Positions 26,084 to 35,964 of a stretch of 64,000 nt of DNA are shown piece by piece. Numbering within the stretch: position 1 is the stretch's first letter; every line of letters starts with the position of its first letter. Both the position numbers and the translations under genes were made by a program. Location of the stretch: the NCBI GenBank assembly GCA_013141015.1, contig JABFRT010000036.1, positions 62,001 to 126,000 on the forward strand, read 5' to 3'. The notes under the pieces were generated by a model. The model ran no database searches. It was given only the letters and a program-made list of their open reading frames with translations, and was not told the origin of the DNA. The stretch comes from Hyphomicrobium sp. (GTDB lineage: Bacteria; Pseudomonadota; Alphaproteobacteria; Rhizobiales; Hyphomicrobiaceae).

Positions 26084-27847
26084 CTATTTGACCGCCCGGA
26101 ACGGCCGCTTTACGAACGGTGGCAAAGCTTCGATGTCGCTGTCTTCAAGGCCTGGATCGTCGGGCGCTCGCGGGGCCACGAAAATTTTGGCGTCCGCTGA
26201 GCCTGTTGCTTCGCCACGCGGCGGTTCTGCTTGTGCCGCGGCACGGGCTGCTGCTGCGGCTGCAGGTGTATTAACAGTTGCCGGCAACACGGTTGTGGGC
26301 TGGTTCGTGCGGTCCTGGCCGCGTTGGAAACTCGCGGTTGCGCTCAGCTTTTCGGGCTTGAGCGGTTCAGCCGCCCGTGGTGCCTGCGCGCCGCGGGCTG
26401 GTGCAACCGTTACAGCTTCCGCATCGATGATATCGGCCTCGCGGCGTAGGCTTGCTGCGGGCGTCGCGGCGGCCGGTGCATGGTCATCGGCATTGTCCAG
26501 TGGACCGCTGATGGCCAGCAGTTCTTCAATGCGGCTCGCCACAAGATCAGCATGAGTCGGGTCGAGTGCTTCGGCCGGCACGCGCCACTGGAACGCGTCG
26601 AGACGGCCGGTCACCGGCGACACCGGCTCCCAACGGTTGGAAATCACACCGTCGGCAAACCACACCGGATCGCGCGCGGCGTTGGCGGCTCGTGCCAGCC
26701 ATTCGCGCACCTTGCCCTTATCGCCACCGTCGCCTGCTTCGATGCGCGCCATCAAGGTTGCGACGCGCTGCGTCAGGCGGTTGGTCAGCAGCGGCTCAAG
26801 CGCCTTGCGGGCCTCGCTGAAAAGTTTGGCGTCAATCGCGGTCGTCGCAACCGCAATCGCGCTCTCGATCGATTGCGGATTGAGTGCCGCCAGTTGGCGC
26901 ACGCGGTCCAAGCGGTCGCGCGTGCTGTCGCCTATTCGCGCATGAGCATAGACATTTGCGAGTTCGGGATGCGGCGCGCGCGCCCAGGCTTTTTGCAGAA
27001 CCTTGGCCGCTTTGCCGGTGTTGCCGCGGGCCGCAAGAATGCGACCAGCAACAGCAGCGGCGGGCACCAGATCAGGCGCCAGGTTATGCGCCTCCAGCGC
27101 CAGGCCAAGCGCTTTGTCGGTTTCATTTTCTTCGGCATCTTGCGCCTGTGCGGCCAGCAGAACCGCGCGCTTGCGGTCAAGCCCAGCCTTGTCGAGATGG
27201 CCGCTGCGCTTGGCGTTGCTGAGGGTGCTTAACGCTTCGGCCCAGTTTTTTTGCTTGCACTGCAAGTCGAACAACGCTTCCGCCGACCAGCCGAGCTTGG
27301 GGTTGGTTTTCAGCGCGCGGTCAGCGTACTGCACCGCAGCCTCGGTTTCGCCTTCGCGTTCGGCTTCAAGAAACAGGCCGCGCAACCCAAGTTGTTCGGT
27401 TTCAGGCGACGCCAGCATCGCCTCATAGATCCGGCGCGTCGTCGCGCGGTCGCCGGAGAGTTGCGCGGCTTGCGCGCGCAACAAATGGGTCAGCGGTTCA
27501 TGCGGCAAGGCCTTGCGGGCCTGCATCGCATAGCGCGTGGCGAGCGCACGGTCGCCGGCACCAACGGCAATCATACCGCTGGACAGCGCTTCAAGCCCGC
27601 GCTTCTGGCGCCGCCGGATAATGCGGTTGCCCAAGGCTGCCGGGCTATTCCAAACGGCGCGGACTAGCGACCACAAGAAGATCGCCGCCGCTATGGCCGC
27701 TGCCAGCATGACGGCGGCGCGGAACACCGATGTTTCGATGTCGTAGCCCTGCCAGGCGATTTGCAGGGTTCCGGGCCGGTCGGCCAGCCACGCGAGGCCG
27801 GAGGCAATCAGCAGAATGCTGAGCAGGTATATGACGAGACGCACCAT
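26084..27847 (-). CDS. hemY: HemY-like inner-membrane TPR protein of the heme operon
   Basis: 587 residues. Two N-terminal TM helices (about 5-20, 42-65) form the HemY_N region, followed by a long TPR-like helical domain (about 90-420) and a disordered Ala/Pro-rich tail ending PPFVKRPFRAVK. HemY-type proteins of the proteobacterial hemCDXY cluster are annotated with heme synthesis but have no shown catalytic role. This is not the protoporphyrinogen oxidase also called HemY. It is the last gene of hemC-hemD-mitofilin-hemY. Confidence 0.88.
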   Translation of the reverse strand: MVRLVIYLLSILLIASGLAWLADRPGTLQIAWQGYDIETSVFRAAVMLAAAIAAAIFLWSLVRAVWNSPAALGNRIIRRRQKRGLEALSSGMIAVGAGDRALATRYAMQARKALPHEPLTHLLRAQAAQLSGDRATTRRIYEAMLASPETEQLGLRGLFLEAEREGETEAAVQYADRALKTNPKLGWSAEALFDLQCKQKNWAEALSTLSNAKRSGHLDKAGLDRKRAVLLAAQAQDAEENETDKALGLALEAHNLAPDLVPAAAVAGRILAARGNTGKAAKVLQKAWARAPHPELANVYAHARIGDSTRDRLDRVRQLAALNPQSIESAIAVATTAIDAKLFSEARKALEPLLTNRLTQRVATLMARIEAGDGGDKGKVREWLARAANAARDPVWFADGVISNRWEPVSPVTGRLDAFQWRVPAEALDPTHADLVASRIEELLAISGPLDNADDHAPAAATPAASLRREADIIDAEAVTVAPARGAQAPRAAEPLKPEKLSATASFQRGQDRTNQPTTVLPATVNTPAAAAAARAAAQAEPPRGEATGSADAKIFVAPRAPDDPGLEDSDIEALPPFVKRPFRAVK

Positions 27848-27920
27848 GACAGGACCTTTGGGATCGGCAGTTTGAGATCGGCGGTAAAATTTGGCAGTTG
27901 AAGTGGCGTTGGGTCAGTCG

Positions 27921-29729
27921 TTAGGGCGTCGCCTTCGGCGGAACGGCGGGTGCTGCGCCAAGCGACGTCTTCAATTGCGTTTCGATCAACGAGACAGCGG
28001 TATCAACACTGACGCGGGCCGCGACGCGATCAAGGAACGGTTGCGCCACGGCGAGCGCTTTTGGTGACAGCTGCTTCGATTCCGACATCGCCTCGGCCAG
28101 GCGGCCTTCCTTGACCGCAGTTTCCATGCGGCCGACGACGGCTTCGGTGCTCTTGTCGTCCGGCGTATGTGACGCCTTGCGGACGCGCACAACGGATTTT
28201 GCACCAGCAATCAAGCGATCGACCACGCCGCCTTCAGCCGGTTCTACGTCGGCATCGATGGCGGCGTTTGCGGTCTTGCGGAAGTCGCGGGCGAGGTCGG
28301 CTTGCGCTGGCACGCCCTGATCTTTGAACTTATCAAGCGCGGCCAGATCATATTTGCCGCCCGACGCCTTTTGCACGGCGGAGAGTTCGGCTGCGTACTT
28401 CTGGCCGCCATCGAGGGCGCGCTTCAGGTTCTGCAGTTCAAGCGACAACAAGATGCGCTCGGAATTGGCGCGGCGGTCGTCTTCGGCTTTGACCAGTGTT
28501 TGCACATTGGCTTCAAGTGAAGAGAGTTTATCGCCAACGGGCTTGACGGCGGCGGAAACGTCAGCCGGCTTTGCGGTGCTGGTTTTCAGAGCTTCGATGG
28601 CGGCTTTGAGCGTCGACGTTTCATCTTGCGCCATTTTCAGGGTCGCGCTCAGGCGGTCGTTGTCAGTCTTCATGGCTTGCAGGCGTTCGGTGATCAGAAC
28701 GGCTTCGCTTTTGACCGTCGCGACATCCTTGTCGATCCGCTGCGTGCCGGATTTTGCGGCTTCTGTTGATGCTGAGACGGACGCGATGCGGGCGTCGACA
28801 TCTTCCGATACGCCCTTGCGGAAGGCGGTGAGTTGCGTGGCGAGGCTCGTTTCAAGATCGGCGACCTTGCCGGTCAAGGCAGCAAGCTGTGCGAGGCGGC
28901 CGGCGTTCGGATCATTGGCGCCGGCGTCGGTCAACGCTTTCAGCTTGTCTTCAAGCGTTGCAAGCCGTGTCAGTTGTTCGGTCGCGGCGCTCTCTTGAGG
29001 AGCGGCGGCGAGTGCTGCCTTGGTGTCGGCGACGAGGCGGCTCTGGCTTTCGGCAATTGCTGGAATGCGCTCGGTTGATTTTTCAAGGGCGGTTAGACGG
29101 TCTTCAAGGCCGTTGATGGCCGCGCCCGGCTTCTTTTCAAGTGCGGCTAAGCGCTGGCCAATGGCGGCTGTATTATCGGCAAGGCGCGATGTGGTGCCGT
29201 GGATGCCAAGCTGCGGCAGGGCCCATTCCGATCCGGCCAGCGCCAGCGCGCCGCCGATGATGCCGGCAGTCAGGTGGCTGAAAAAGCCGCCGCGCTTTTT
29301 GACGATGACGGTTTCGCTTTTTGCAGCCGGTGCCGCAGGCGCTGGGGCAGCATTCGGCGCGCTCGACGATGCTGTTGGCTTTGTACCCGTTGTTGCAGAA
29401 CGAGACGCTGCTGCTGACGCGGTGCTGGCCGCGGAACTCGTGGACGCAGCGGTCGCCGGAGCTGTCGGCTTTGCCGTGGCATACGACGATGCTGGCGCCG
29501 GCAGCGGGGTCGTGTCGGGGCGAATGGTTGCGTCGGAAGAGGATGTTGCTTTCGGCACGGTGTAACCTCGCGCTGCGGAATACGCATACGATTGCGAATT
29601 GTCGGGAACGGGCGTGATTTTGATTTCGGTCGCCTTCAGATCCAGCGTCGCATAGGGGCGCTTGCCGGCTGTCGCGAGTGGGTCTGCGGGTTGACCGGAG
29701 GAGCGCCGGTCTTTCGTGTCGTCTGTCAT
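27921..29729 (-). CDS. Mitofilin/Mic60-like inner-membrane protein
   Basis: 602 residues. The N-terminal roughly 145 residues are cytoplasmic and Ala/Ser/Pro-rich, followed by one TM helix (about 150-172, FFSHLTAGIIGGALALAG) and a long coiled-coil periplasmic region (about 180-430) with a C-terminal domain (about 440-600). Alphaproteobacterial homologues of mitochondrial Mic60 shape intracytoplasmic membranes and sit, as here, between hemD and hemY. This conserved context is the main support for the identification. Confidence 0.85.
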   Translation of the reverse strand: MTDDTKDRRSSGQPADPLATAGKRPYATLDLKATEIKITPVPDNSQSYAYSAARGYTVPKATSSSDATIRPDTTPLPAPASSYATAKPTAPATAASTSSAASTASAAASRSATTGTKPTASSSAPNAAPAPAAPAAKSETVIVKKRGGFFSHLTAGIIGGALALAGSEWALPQLGIHGTTSRLADNTAAIGQRLAALEKKPGAAINGLEDRLTALEKSTERIPAIAESQSRLVADTKAALAAAPQESAATEQLTRLATLEDKLKALTDAGANDPNAGRLAQLAALTGKVADLETSLATQLTAFRKGVSEDVDARIASVSASTEAAKSGTQRIDKDVATVKSEAVLITERLQAMKTDNDRLSATLKMAQDETSTLKAAIEALKTSTAKPADVSAAVKPVGDKLSSLEANVQTLVKAEDDRRANSERILLSLELQNLKRALDGGQKYAAELSAVQKASGGKYDLAALDKFKDQGVPAQADLARDFRKTANAAIDADVEPAEGGVVDRLIAGAKSVVRVRKASHTPDDKSTEAVVGRMETAVKEGRLAEAMSESKQLSPKALAVAQPFLDRVAARVSVDTAVSLIETQLKTSLGAAPAVPPKATP

Positions 29730-29888
29730 ACGTACTTACGCCTCGAACGCGAACTGAGATGCAGCGGAGTGTGTCCGCCGGTTGAACGACATAATCGACT
29801 ATGGCGGGCCCCGGTCACGGGGGGTGGGGAGGGGCCCTTGGAACGGCCGAGCCGCGTGGCTTGGCGGTCGCACGTTACGAGTGGCAAC

Positions 29889-30638
29889 TTAGCCGGTCTT
29901 GACCTCACCCGCTAGACGATAAACCAGCGCAACAATTTGATCCGTGTTGGGCTGGTTAGCGATTTCCGTCTTGATCCGGCCGGGTTTGCCGGGCATGGCT
30001 GCCAACCCATGCGCCACCGCTGACGATAAACAGATATGCGTGATTTTCGATATATCAGCTTCAACGGGCAGCGTTGCCGCGAACCCGCTCCAGGTGCGCG
30101 CTGAACGGGGCGACATCAAAATGACCGCATCGATCATGTCGGCCGCCAGGAGTTCGAGCGTTTGCGGGTTAAGTGTTTTGGCTGCAACCGACCGGTACGC
30201 CTGAACAGTGGCAAGTTGCACGCCGCACGGTCTTGTTGCGCCAGCCAAATCAAAAGCCAGATGGTCGCCTGCGAGGTGGACCAGCGGACCCGTGAAATTG
30301 GCGCGATGCTGGATCAGGGCGGACACAAGGCCCTGCGCGGTGCCGCTGCCCTCAATGATCGTTGTGAAGCCTAAGCCGGCGGCAGCGGCGGCGGTTGCAG
30401 GCCCAACCACGAACAGCGGTTTTGTCAGGGCGGTTGGCAGCGCTGGGGATTGCGCAAGGGCCCGCAAGCCATTGCGGCTGGTGGCGATGATGCCGGACGC
30501 AGCGGAGATGGCCGCCGCATCAATCGGCAACAGTTCGATTTCCAGCAGCGGCGCAACCGTCACCTGACAGCCGAGTGCTTCGATGCGGGCTTTGAGATCC
30601 GCCGCGTCGCGTTCAGGCCGGGTGATCAGAACATGCAT
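29889..30638 (-). CDS. hemD: Uroporphyrinogen-III synthase
   Basis: 249 residues. Starts MHVLITRPERDAADLKARI and shows the two-lobed HemD pattern (VGPATAAAAAGLGF; VILMSPRSARTW). It cyclises hydroxymethylbilane to uroporphyrinogen III. Its ATG overlaps the hemC stop by one base (TGATG), so the two are translationally coupled. Confidence 0.93.
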   Translation of the reverse strand: MHVLITRPERDAADLKARIEALGCQVTVAPLLEIELLPIDAAAISAASGIIATSRNGLRALAQSPALPTALTKPLFVVGPATAAAAAGLGFTTIIEGSGTAQGLVSALIQHRANFTGPLVHLAGDHLAFDLAGATRPCGVQLATVQAYRSVAAKTLNPQTLELLAADMIDAVILMSPRSARTWSGFAATLPVEADISKITHICLSSAVAHGLAAMPGKPGRIKTEIANQPNTDQIVALVYRLAGEVKTG

Positions 30639-31591
30639 CAGGCGCCCGATGTGGCGGTGGCCGGTTTGACGAGCGCTGCTGGTGGGGCGTTGGCCAGCAC
30701 GTCATTTGCGGCATCGATGCCGATATCGAGCGCGTGCTCGGGTTTGCCGCTGCGGCGAACCTGGTAGCTTGCCTTGCCGTCGGGCGCCAGCACTTGGCCG
30801 CTGAAATGCAGGTTGCCATTTTCAAGATAGGCGTGGCCCGCAATCGGCGTGCGGCACGAGCCTTCGAGCCGGGTCAAAAACGCCCGTTCTGCGGTCACCG
30901 CAAGCGCGGTTGCCGCGTCGTTTAATGGCGCAATCATATCGGCTGATTTTTCGTCACCACTGCGGATTTCAAGTCCGATGGCGCCTTGCGCCACGGCCGG
31001 CAGCATCTCGTCCATCGGGATCGGTGATGTGATGCGGTCGGCAAGCCCGAGCCGCTTCAAACCGGCAACGGCTAGAAAAGTTGCGTCGGCGACGCCGTCT
31101 TGCAGTTTCTTCAAACGCGTCTGCACATTGCCGCGAAATCCGATCACGTTCAGGTCTGGCCGCACATGGAGCAACTGGGCCTGACGGCGCAACGACGATG
31201 TGCCGACGGTGGTGCCTTGCGGCAGGTCAGCAAGGGTCGCGTATTTAAGAGATATGAACGCGTCGCGCACATCCTCGCGCGGCAGCACCGCGCCGATGCT
31301 CAACCCATCTGGCAGCGCTGTCTGCATGTCCTTCATCGAGTGCACGGCAACATCGATCTCGTTGGCCAGCAGCGCATCTTCAATCTCTTTGGTAAAGAGC
31401 CCCTTGCCGCCAATCTCAGACAGCGGCCGGTCAAGCACTTGATCGCCCATCGTTTTGATGACGGTTATGGAAATCGCATCGGGCTCAAGACCGTGGGCCT
31501 TGGCGATCCGGTCGCGGACTTCATGGGCCTGGGCCATCGCTAACGGCGAACCGCGTGTTCCGATGCGGATCGAGGGAACTTGCAAGGGCAT
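30638..31591 (-). CDS. hemC: Porphobilinogen deaminase (hydroxymethylbilane synthase)
   Basis: 317 residues from ATG 31591 (MPLQVPSIRIGTRGSPLA; GGAG just upstream). The frame continues to 31627 but the extra 12 residues are unlikely. Motifs are DVAVHSMKDMQ with the catalytic Asp, SSLRRQAQL, and the dipyrromethane-binding Cys in LEGSCRTPI. First gene of the heme operon, divergent from tsaD with about 80 bp between the starts. Confidence 0.96.
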   Translation of the reverse strand: MPLQVPSIRIGTRGSPLAMAQAHEVRDRIAKAHGLEPDAISITVIKTMGDQVLDRPLSEIGGKGLFTKEIEDALLANEIDVAVHSMKDMQTALPDGLSIGAVLPREDVRDAFISLKYATLADLPQGTTVGTSSLRRQAQLLHVRPDLNVIGFRGNVQTRLKKLQDGVADATFLAVAGLKRLGLADRITSPIPMDEMLPAVAQGAIGLEIRSGDEKSADMIAPLNDAATALAVTAERAFLTRLEGSCRTPIAGHAYLENGNLHFSGQVLAPDGKASYQVRRSGKPEHALDIGIDAANDVLANAPPAALVKPATATSGA

Positions 31592-31671
31592 TTCTCCAGG
31601 TGCTAGGCGGTGGGGAGCAGGCAGCATTCAAGCGCCAATGACAGAGGAACGCAAACCTGACAAGCGAGAAG

Positions 31672-32823
31672 GTGAATGCAGACCCCCAACCGGTAGATTT
31701 GGGGCCGGCGGAATCCAATCCGGCCGGTCACAGTGCCACGCTACTGGTGCTTGGCATTGAAACGAGCTGCGATGAAACCGCGGCCGCCGTGGTGGCGCGC
31801 GATGGCGCTGGCCGGGGCCGCATCCTGTCCAACGTGGTCCGCTCACAATTCGACGCCCACAAGATCTATGGCGGCGTGGTGCCGGAAATCGCAGCCCGCG
31901 CCCACACCGAATGCCTGGATGATATCGTCGCCGCAGCCCTCAGCGAAGCCGGCGTCGGGCTCGCGGATCTCGATGGTATCGCGGCGGCGTCGGGTCCCGG
32001 TCTGATCGGCGGGTTGATCGTCGGCGCGATGACGGGCAAAGCGTTAGCGCTGGCGGCCGGCAAACCGTTCCTTGCCGTCAATCACCTGGAAGCGCATGCG
32101 CTGACCGTCGGCCTCACCAATCATGTCAATCCGCCTTATCTTATGCTGCTGGTCTCGGGCGGGCATACGCAACTTCTCTGGGTTGAGGGTGCTGGCCGGT
32201 ACAGCCGGTTGGCAACGACCATTGATGATGCGCTGGGGGAGGCGTTCGACAAAACCGCCAAGCTGCTTGGGCTGCCGATGCCGGGCGGGCCAGCGGTTGA
32301 GCGGGCGGCGCTTTCGGGCGACCCCAAACGGTTCAAGCTGCCGCGTCCGATGCTTGGGCGTGAAGACCCGCATTTTTCATTCGCGGGATTGAAGACGGCC
32401 GTCCGTCACGCCGCGCAGGCGGCAAGCAAAGAAGCTGCGGGTCTAACGGATCAGGATATCTCTGATTTGTGCGCATCGTTTCAGGCGGCGGTTTGCGATA
32501 GCGTGGCCGACCGCGTGGTGCGTTCGCTGCGCCGGGTTAGTGACAGGTTTGCGGCCGGTGCGCCGCGTCCGTTCGTCGTGGCTGGCGGCGTTGCGGCCAA
32601 TGCGGCGTTGCGGTCGGCACTCACTCAATTGGCCCATCAAAACGGTTTCCAGCTTTATGCGCCGCCGATAGGGTTGTGTACCGACAACGGCGCAATGATT
32701 GCCTGGGCAGGCGCTGAACGCTTGCATCTCGGCTTGATCGATGGCCTCGGCGCACCTGTCAAACCGCGCTGGCCGCTGGATCCAGATGCAGCGCCCGCGC
32801 AAGGTGCCGGCGTCAAGGCCTGA
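31672..32823 (+). CDS. tsaD: tRNA N6-adenosine threonylcarbamoyltransferase
   Basis: 383 residues. Starts at GTG with a roughly 25-residue leader before [17 protein letters not shown]. Metal-binding [17 protein letters not shown] and [14 protein letters not shown] are intact. It transfers the threonylcarbamoyl group onto A37 of ANN-decoding tRNAs with TsaB/TsaE. An in-frame start inside the leader would give the more usual length, so the exact start is uncertain. Confidence 0.96.
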   Translation: MNADPQPVDLGPAESNPAGHSATLLVLGIETSCDETAAAVVARDGAGRGRILSNVVRSQFDAHKIYGGVVPEIAARAHTECLDDIVAAALSEAGVGLADLDGIAAASGPGLIGGLIVGAMTGKALALAAGKPFLAVNHLEAHALTVGLTNHVNPPYLMLLVSGGHTQLLWVEGAGRYSRLATTIDDALGEAFDKTAKLLGLPMPGGPAVERAALSGDPKRFKLPRPMLGREDPHFSFAGLKTAVRHAAQAASKEAAGLTDQDISDLCASFQAAVCDSVADRVVRSLRRVSDRFAAGAPRPFVVAGGVAANAALRSALTQLAHQNGFQLYAPPIGLCTDNGAMIAWAGAERLHLGLIDGLGAPVKPRWPLDPDAAPAQGAGVKA

Positions 32824-32902
32824 AAGTGTGCGGCGTGCTGGTGATGCCTCTGTTGTCCAGGCGTGCTAGAAGCTCCCGGGGATTTTTAAGGGGCGATGAA
32901 CC

Positions 32903-33898
32903 GTGAAACTCAATTCGGTCAGTGTCATCGGCGGCGGCGCGTGGGGTACGGCACTTGCCCAGACGCTTGCGCTTGGCGGTCAACGCGTGACGTTGTGGGC
33001 GCGCGAAACTGATGTGGTCGAGGATATCGCGACGCGGCGCGTCAACCGCGCATATCTGCCGGGCGTCGATCTCGATCCGAACATCCGTGCGACCAGCGAT
33101 CTATCAGACGCCGCCAACAGCGAAGCCATTTTGATGGTCGCGCCGGCGCAGTTCGTGCGGGCAACGGCCTCCGCAATGGCTCGCCACTTGCGCACCGATA
33201 CACCCATCGTGATGTGTTCGAAGGGCATCGAACAGGCGACCGGTAAACTGATGGGCGACGTGATTGGCGAAGCGCTGCCGGCGTCGCCCTTTGCCGTTCT
33301 GTCAGGCCCCAGTTTCGCCGCCGACGTGGCACGCGGATTACCGGCCGCGTTGACGCTCGCTTGCCGCAACGAAGCCATCGGCCGGGGGCTGGCGGCAGCG
33401 CTCTCTTCGCGGCAGATGCGGCTTTACTGGTCGAGTGATGTGGTCGGCGCGGAACTCGGCGGCGCGGTCAAGAACGTGCTCGCTATTGCGGCGGGCATTG
33501 TCGAGGGCCGCGGTCTCGGTGCCAGCGCGCATGCAGCTATCGTCACACGCGGGTTCGCGGAATTGCGCCGCTTCGGCGACGCGATGGGCGCGCGGCCTGA
33601 AACCTTACTCGGACTGTCAGGTCTTGGCGATCTTGTGTTGACGTGCGGCAGTCCGCAGTCGCGCAACATGTCGCTTGGGCGCGGGCTTGGCGAAGGTAAA
33701 ACGCTGGCCGCAATCCTCGGCAGCCGTACGGCAGTGACGGAAGGCGTTTATACAGCCGCCGCCGTTGTCCGCTTGGCGCGCGAAAAGCACGTTGAAATGC
33801 CGATTGCCGAAGCGGTTCACGCCATAATCGAGGGCCGCTTGTCAGTCGATGACGCGATTACGGCGCTGATGTTGCGCCCACTCAAGGCTGAAGATTGA
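32903..33898 (+). CDS. gpsA: NAD(P)-dependent glycerol-3-phosphate dehydrogenase
   Basis: 331 residues, GTG start with AAGGGG upstream. Rossmann motif IGGGAWGTALA, GPSFAADVARGLPAA, catalytic Lys in GGAVKNVLAIAAG, and GLSGLGDLVLTC. It makes sn-glycerol 3-phosphate from dihydroxyacetone phosphate for phospholipid synthesis. It follows tsaD by 79 bp, and its last 17 bp overlap the convergent membrane-protein gene. Confidence 0.96.
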   Translation: MKLNSVSVIGGGAWGTALAQTLALGGQRVTLWARETDVVEDIATRRVNRAYLPGVDLDPNIRATSDLSDAANSEAILMVAPAQFVRATASAMARHLRTDTPIVMCSKGIEQATGKLMGDVIGEALPASPFAVLSGPSFAADVARGLPAALTLACRNEAIGRGLAAALSSRQMRLYWSSDVVGAELGGAVKNVLAIAAGIVEGRGLGASAHAAIVTRGFAELRRFGDAMGARPETLLGLSGLGDLVLTCGSPQSRNMSLGRGLGEGKTLAAILGSRTAVTEGVYTAAAVVRLAREKHVEMPIAEAVHAIIEGRLSVDDAITALMLRPLKAED

Positions 33899-35708
33899 GC
33901 GCCTCGCGCCGGACCCGCCAGACGCGGAACAGCGTGGCCGGGTTATCGAGCGTGACGGGTTCTAGAAACGCAGGTGCGCGGCTTGCTACCAAGTTGGCGC
34001 GCAGCGTGCCCTGCCATTGCAGCTCGGTGACGAACGGGTCGTCGAGGCCCTTACAGGTCACGACATAGTCAATCTTTTCGCGCGCCAGCAGTCTTGCGGC
34101 TTCTGCGTCCGTACGGCTCGCGAAGATGTGGTGATTGGCGATGATCGCATCCGCGATGCGGTGATACGGAGCTGACAAAACGCGGTGCGGCGTCACCGCT
34201 GTCACATACGCTCCAAGATCAATGCGGGCGGCTATCAAGCCCGGCGGCAAGGCTGCAAGATCGCGGACGGCGGAATTGGTCTCACAGGCTTCAGCCCCGA
34301 TCCGCACACTCTCATTCACAATCACGGGCGCCGCGAAAGCCTTTTGCATCCGCGCAGAAACGCCGAGCAGGGCTGCTTGGCTCATCAGCACGGCAACAAA
34401 GGCTTGCACTGCGACTGGGCTGACGTCAGGCGTGCCGCGCAGCGTTGCGATCCAGCAGGCGATTGGGGCAATCGCGAGGAAGCTCGCATAAGAGATGTAC
34501 TTATACTGCCAGCACGCAAAGGCCGTGAACGCCAGCGTGGCGGCCAATAAAAACAGATCGGCTGGTTTGCGCGTGGTGGCCAAGCGCTGGGCTTGTGCTG
34601 CAATACCAATCGCAAAGAATGCGATCAGCCCGAGCGACTGTTCGATTTTACCAGTAAGCAGGTCGCGGAGAATGCTGCGCGTCTCGGCCACATAGTCGAG
34701 CCAGACAGGCTTTAATTCGGCGGGTAACTGGCCCATGGGACCGGCAAGGCATTTCGGCTCCAGCGCGCCATAGACGATGAGGCCGACAACGGCGCCAGCA
34801 CCCGCAATCGCGAAGCGCACGGGCACGCTCCAATCGCGCGCTGGCGAGAGAGCTGTGATAAGTCCAGATCCGGCAATAGTGCTCAGCGCGACAAGGTTCA
34901 GCGAGATCGCGTCGCAGCGGATATCCATCCAGCGCGATGGCGGTATGGTCAGCAGAAATCCGCACGCCAATGTCAGCATCATCGCGATTGTGAAGCCGCG
35001 CGCGGGGTTGGCTTGACCGCGCGCCACCAATCCCCACAGTGCCGCAAACACGGCAAGCGCCGCCGCAGGTGCCAACGCTTCGAACCCGATGACTAACGAC
35101 AAGCCGCTGAGAGCGCCCGCCAAACGCCAAGAGTATAAAGAAGCCGGGTTCGCCCACATCAAAAGCGCAGCCGAAACGGTCGCGGCGATCATCACGTTGT
35201 GGTGGTCGATGCGGCCGACGTCGAATTGATAGAGCCCAAGCGGGCAAAGAACAGTGAGCGCCAATGCTATTGCGCCCGCGGACTGGCCCGCAACGCGCGT
35301 CACGGTTTGCTGCAAGGTCCACAGCAGCGGCGCAAGCACGATCAGCGGCCAGACCGCGCGTGCCACGAGTTCGGCGGTTGCAACAGGCATCACAAGTTTC
35401 AGCGCCGCGATGATTGCGGCAATCGGCAGATCGATCAGCCGCGACCAGTGCGAGAGCATGCCCCCCGTGCCGCCCATGGTCATCGTCGTTGTGTCGAACC
35501 ACGGCGCACCGTTCATGAATTCGCGCACCGCAACCAGCCGCGTCGCGTCATCCATGTCGCCAAGAAAATTGCTCATGCCCTGGCCGGTGGTCAGCACGGC
35601 GCGCACGGCGATAACGGCAAACGCCAGCGCCCACCAGCCCCAAGCGGGCAGGGCGGCGAGGCGCCAGCTGAGCCTATCGGCTTTGGCGGTGTGCGCGGCG
35701 GCGGTCAT
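33882..35708 (-). CDS. Polytopic membrane protein, GT-C glycosyltransferase-like
   Basis: About 608 residues from ATG 35708 (MTAAAHTAKADRLS); the frame runs to 35789. Roughly 12 TM helices (about residues 20-470) precede a soluble C-terminal domain. The first large loop carries DMDDATRLVAVREFM and LSHWSRLIDLPIAA, an acidic DxDD motif typical of GT-C lipid-linked-sugar transferases, and the second has DVGRIDHHN. It probably transfers sugar from a polyprenyl donor to a periplasmic acceptor. The acceptor is unknown; proximity to the polysaccharide-type operon at 35965 fits. Confidence 0.75.
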   Translation of the reverse strand: MTAAAHTAKADRLSWRLAALPAWGWWALAFAVIAVRAVLTTGQGMSNFLGDMDDATRLVAVREFMNGAPWFDTTTMTMGGTGGMLSHWSRLIDLPIAAIIAALKLVMPVATAELVARAVWPLIVLAPLLWTLQQTVTRVAGQSAGAIALALTVLCPLGLYQFDVGRIDHHNVMIAATVSAALLMWANPASLYSWRLAGALSGLSLVIGFEALAPAAALAVFAALWGLVARGQANPARGFTIAMMLTLACGFLLTIPPSRWMDIRCDAISLNLVALSTIAGSGLITALSPARDWSVPVRFAIAGAGAVVGLIVYGALEPKCLAGPMGQLPAELKPVWLDYVAETRSILRDLLTGKIEQSLGLIAFFAIGIAAQAQRLATTRKPADLFLLAATLAFTAFACWQYKYISYASFLAIAPIACWIATLRGTPDVSPVAVQAFVAVLMSQAALLGVSARMQKAFAAPVIVNESVRIGAEACETNSAVRDLAALPPGLIAARIDLGAYVTAVTPHRVLSAPYHRIADAIIANHHIFASRTDAEAARLLAREKIDYVVTCKGLDDPFVTELQWQGTLRANLVASRAPAFLEPVTLDNPATLFRVWRVRREALNLQP

Positions 35709-35964
35709 AGAGGTCCCTTCACAAACCTCAGGCGACCTTACTGGTGCGGCCTTAGAGGACGGTAAATGGCGGGGAAACGAAATGCTCATCGCTGCTAACC
35801 GCCGCGCTGATCGGCAGGGTGCATCAAAATTGCGCCAACCCCTCAGCCTTTATTTACCCTTCCTGCCTAGTCTGGCGAGGACGGCCGTCGGAGCGCGTTG
35901 TGCGCACTCTGCCGTCGCGTTTTGGTGTGGCTGCGTTGGTGGCCAGTGAAGGCAGGCGTCGCGA

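Noticed and set aside
26480-27232. 250-residue plus-strand frame
   Set aside because: Shadow of hemY; no start signals.
34648-35502. 284-residue minus-strand frame
   Set aside because: Lies within the GT-C-like gene in another frame, with low-complexity Arg/Ala/Cys composition.
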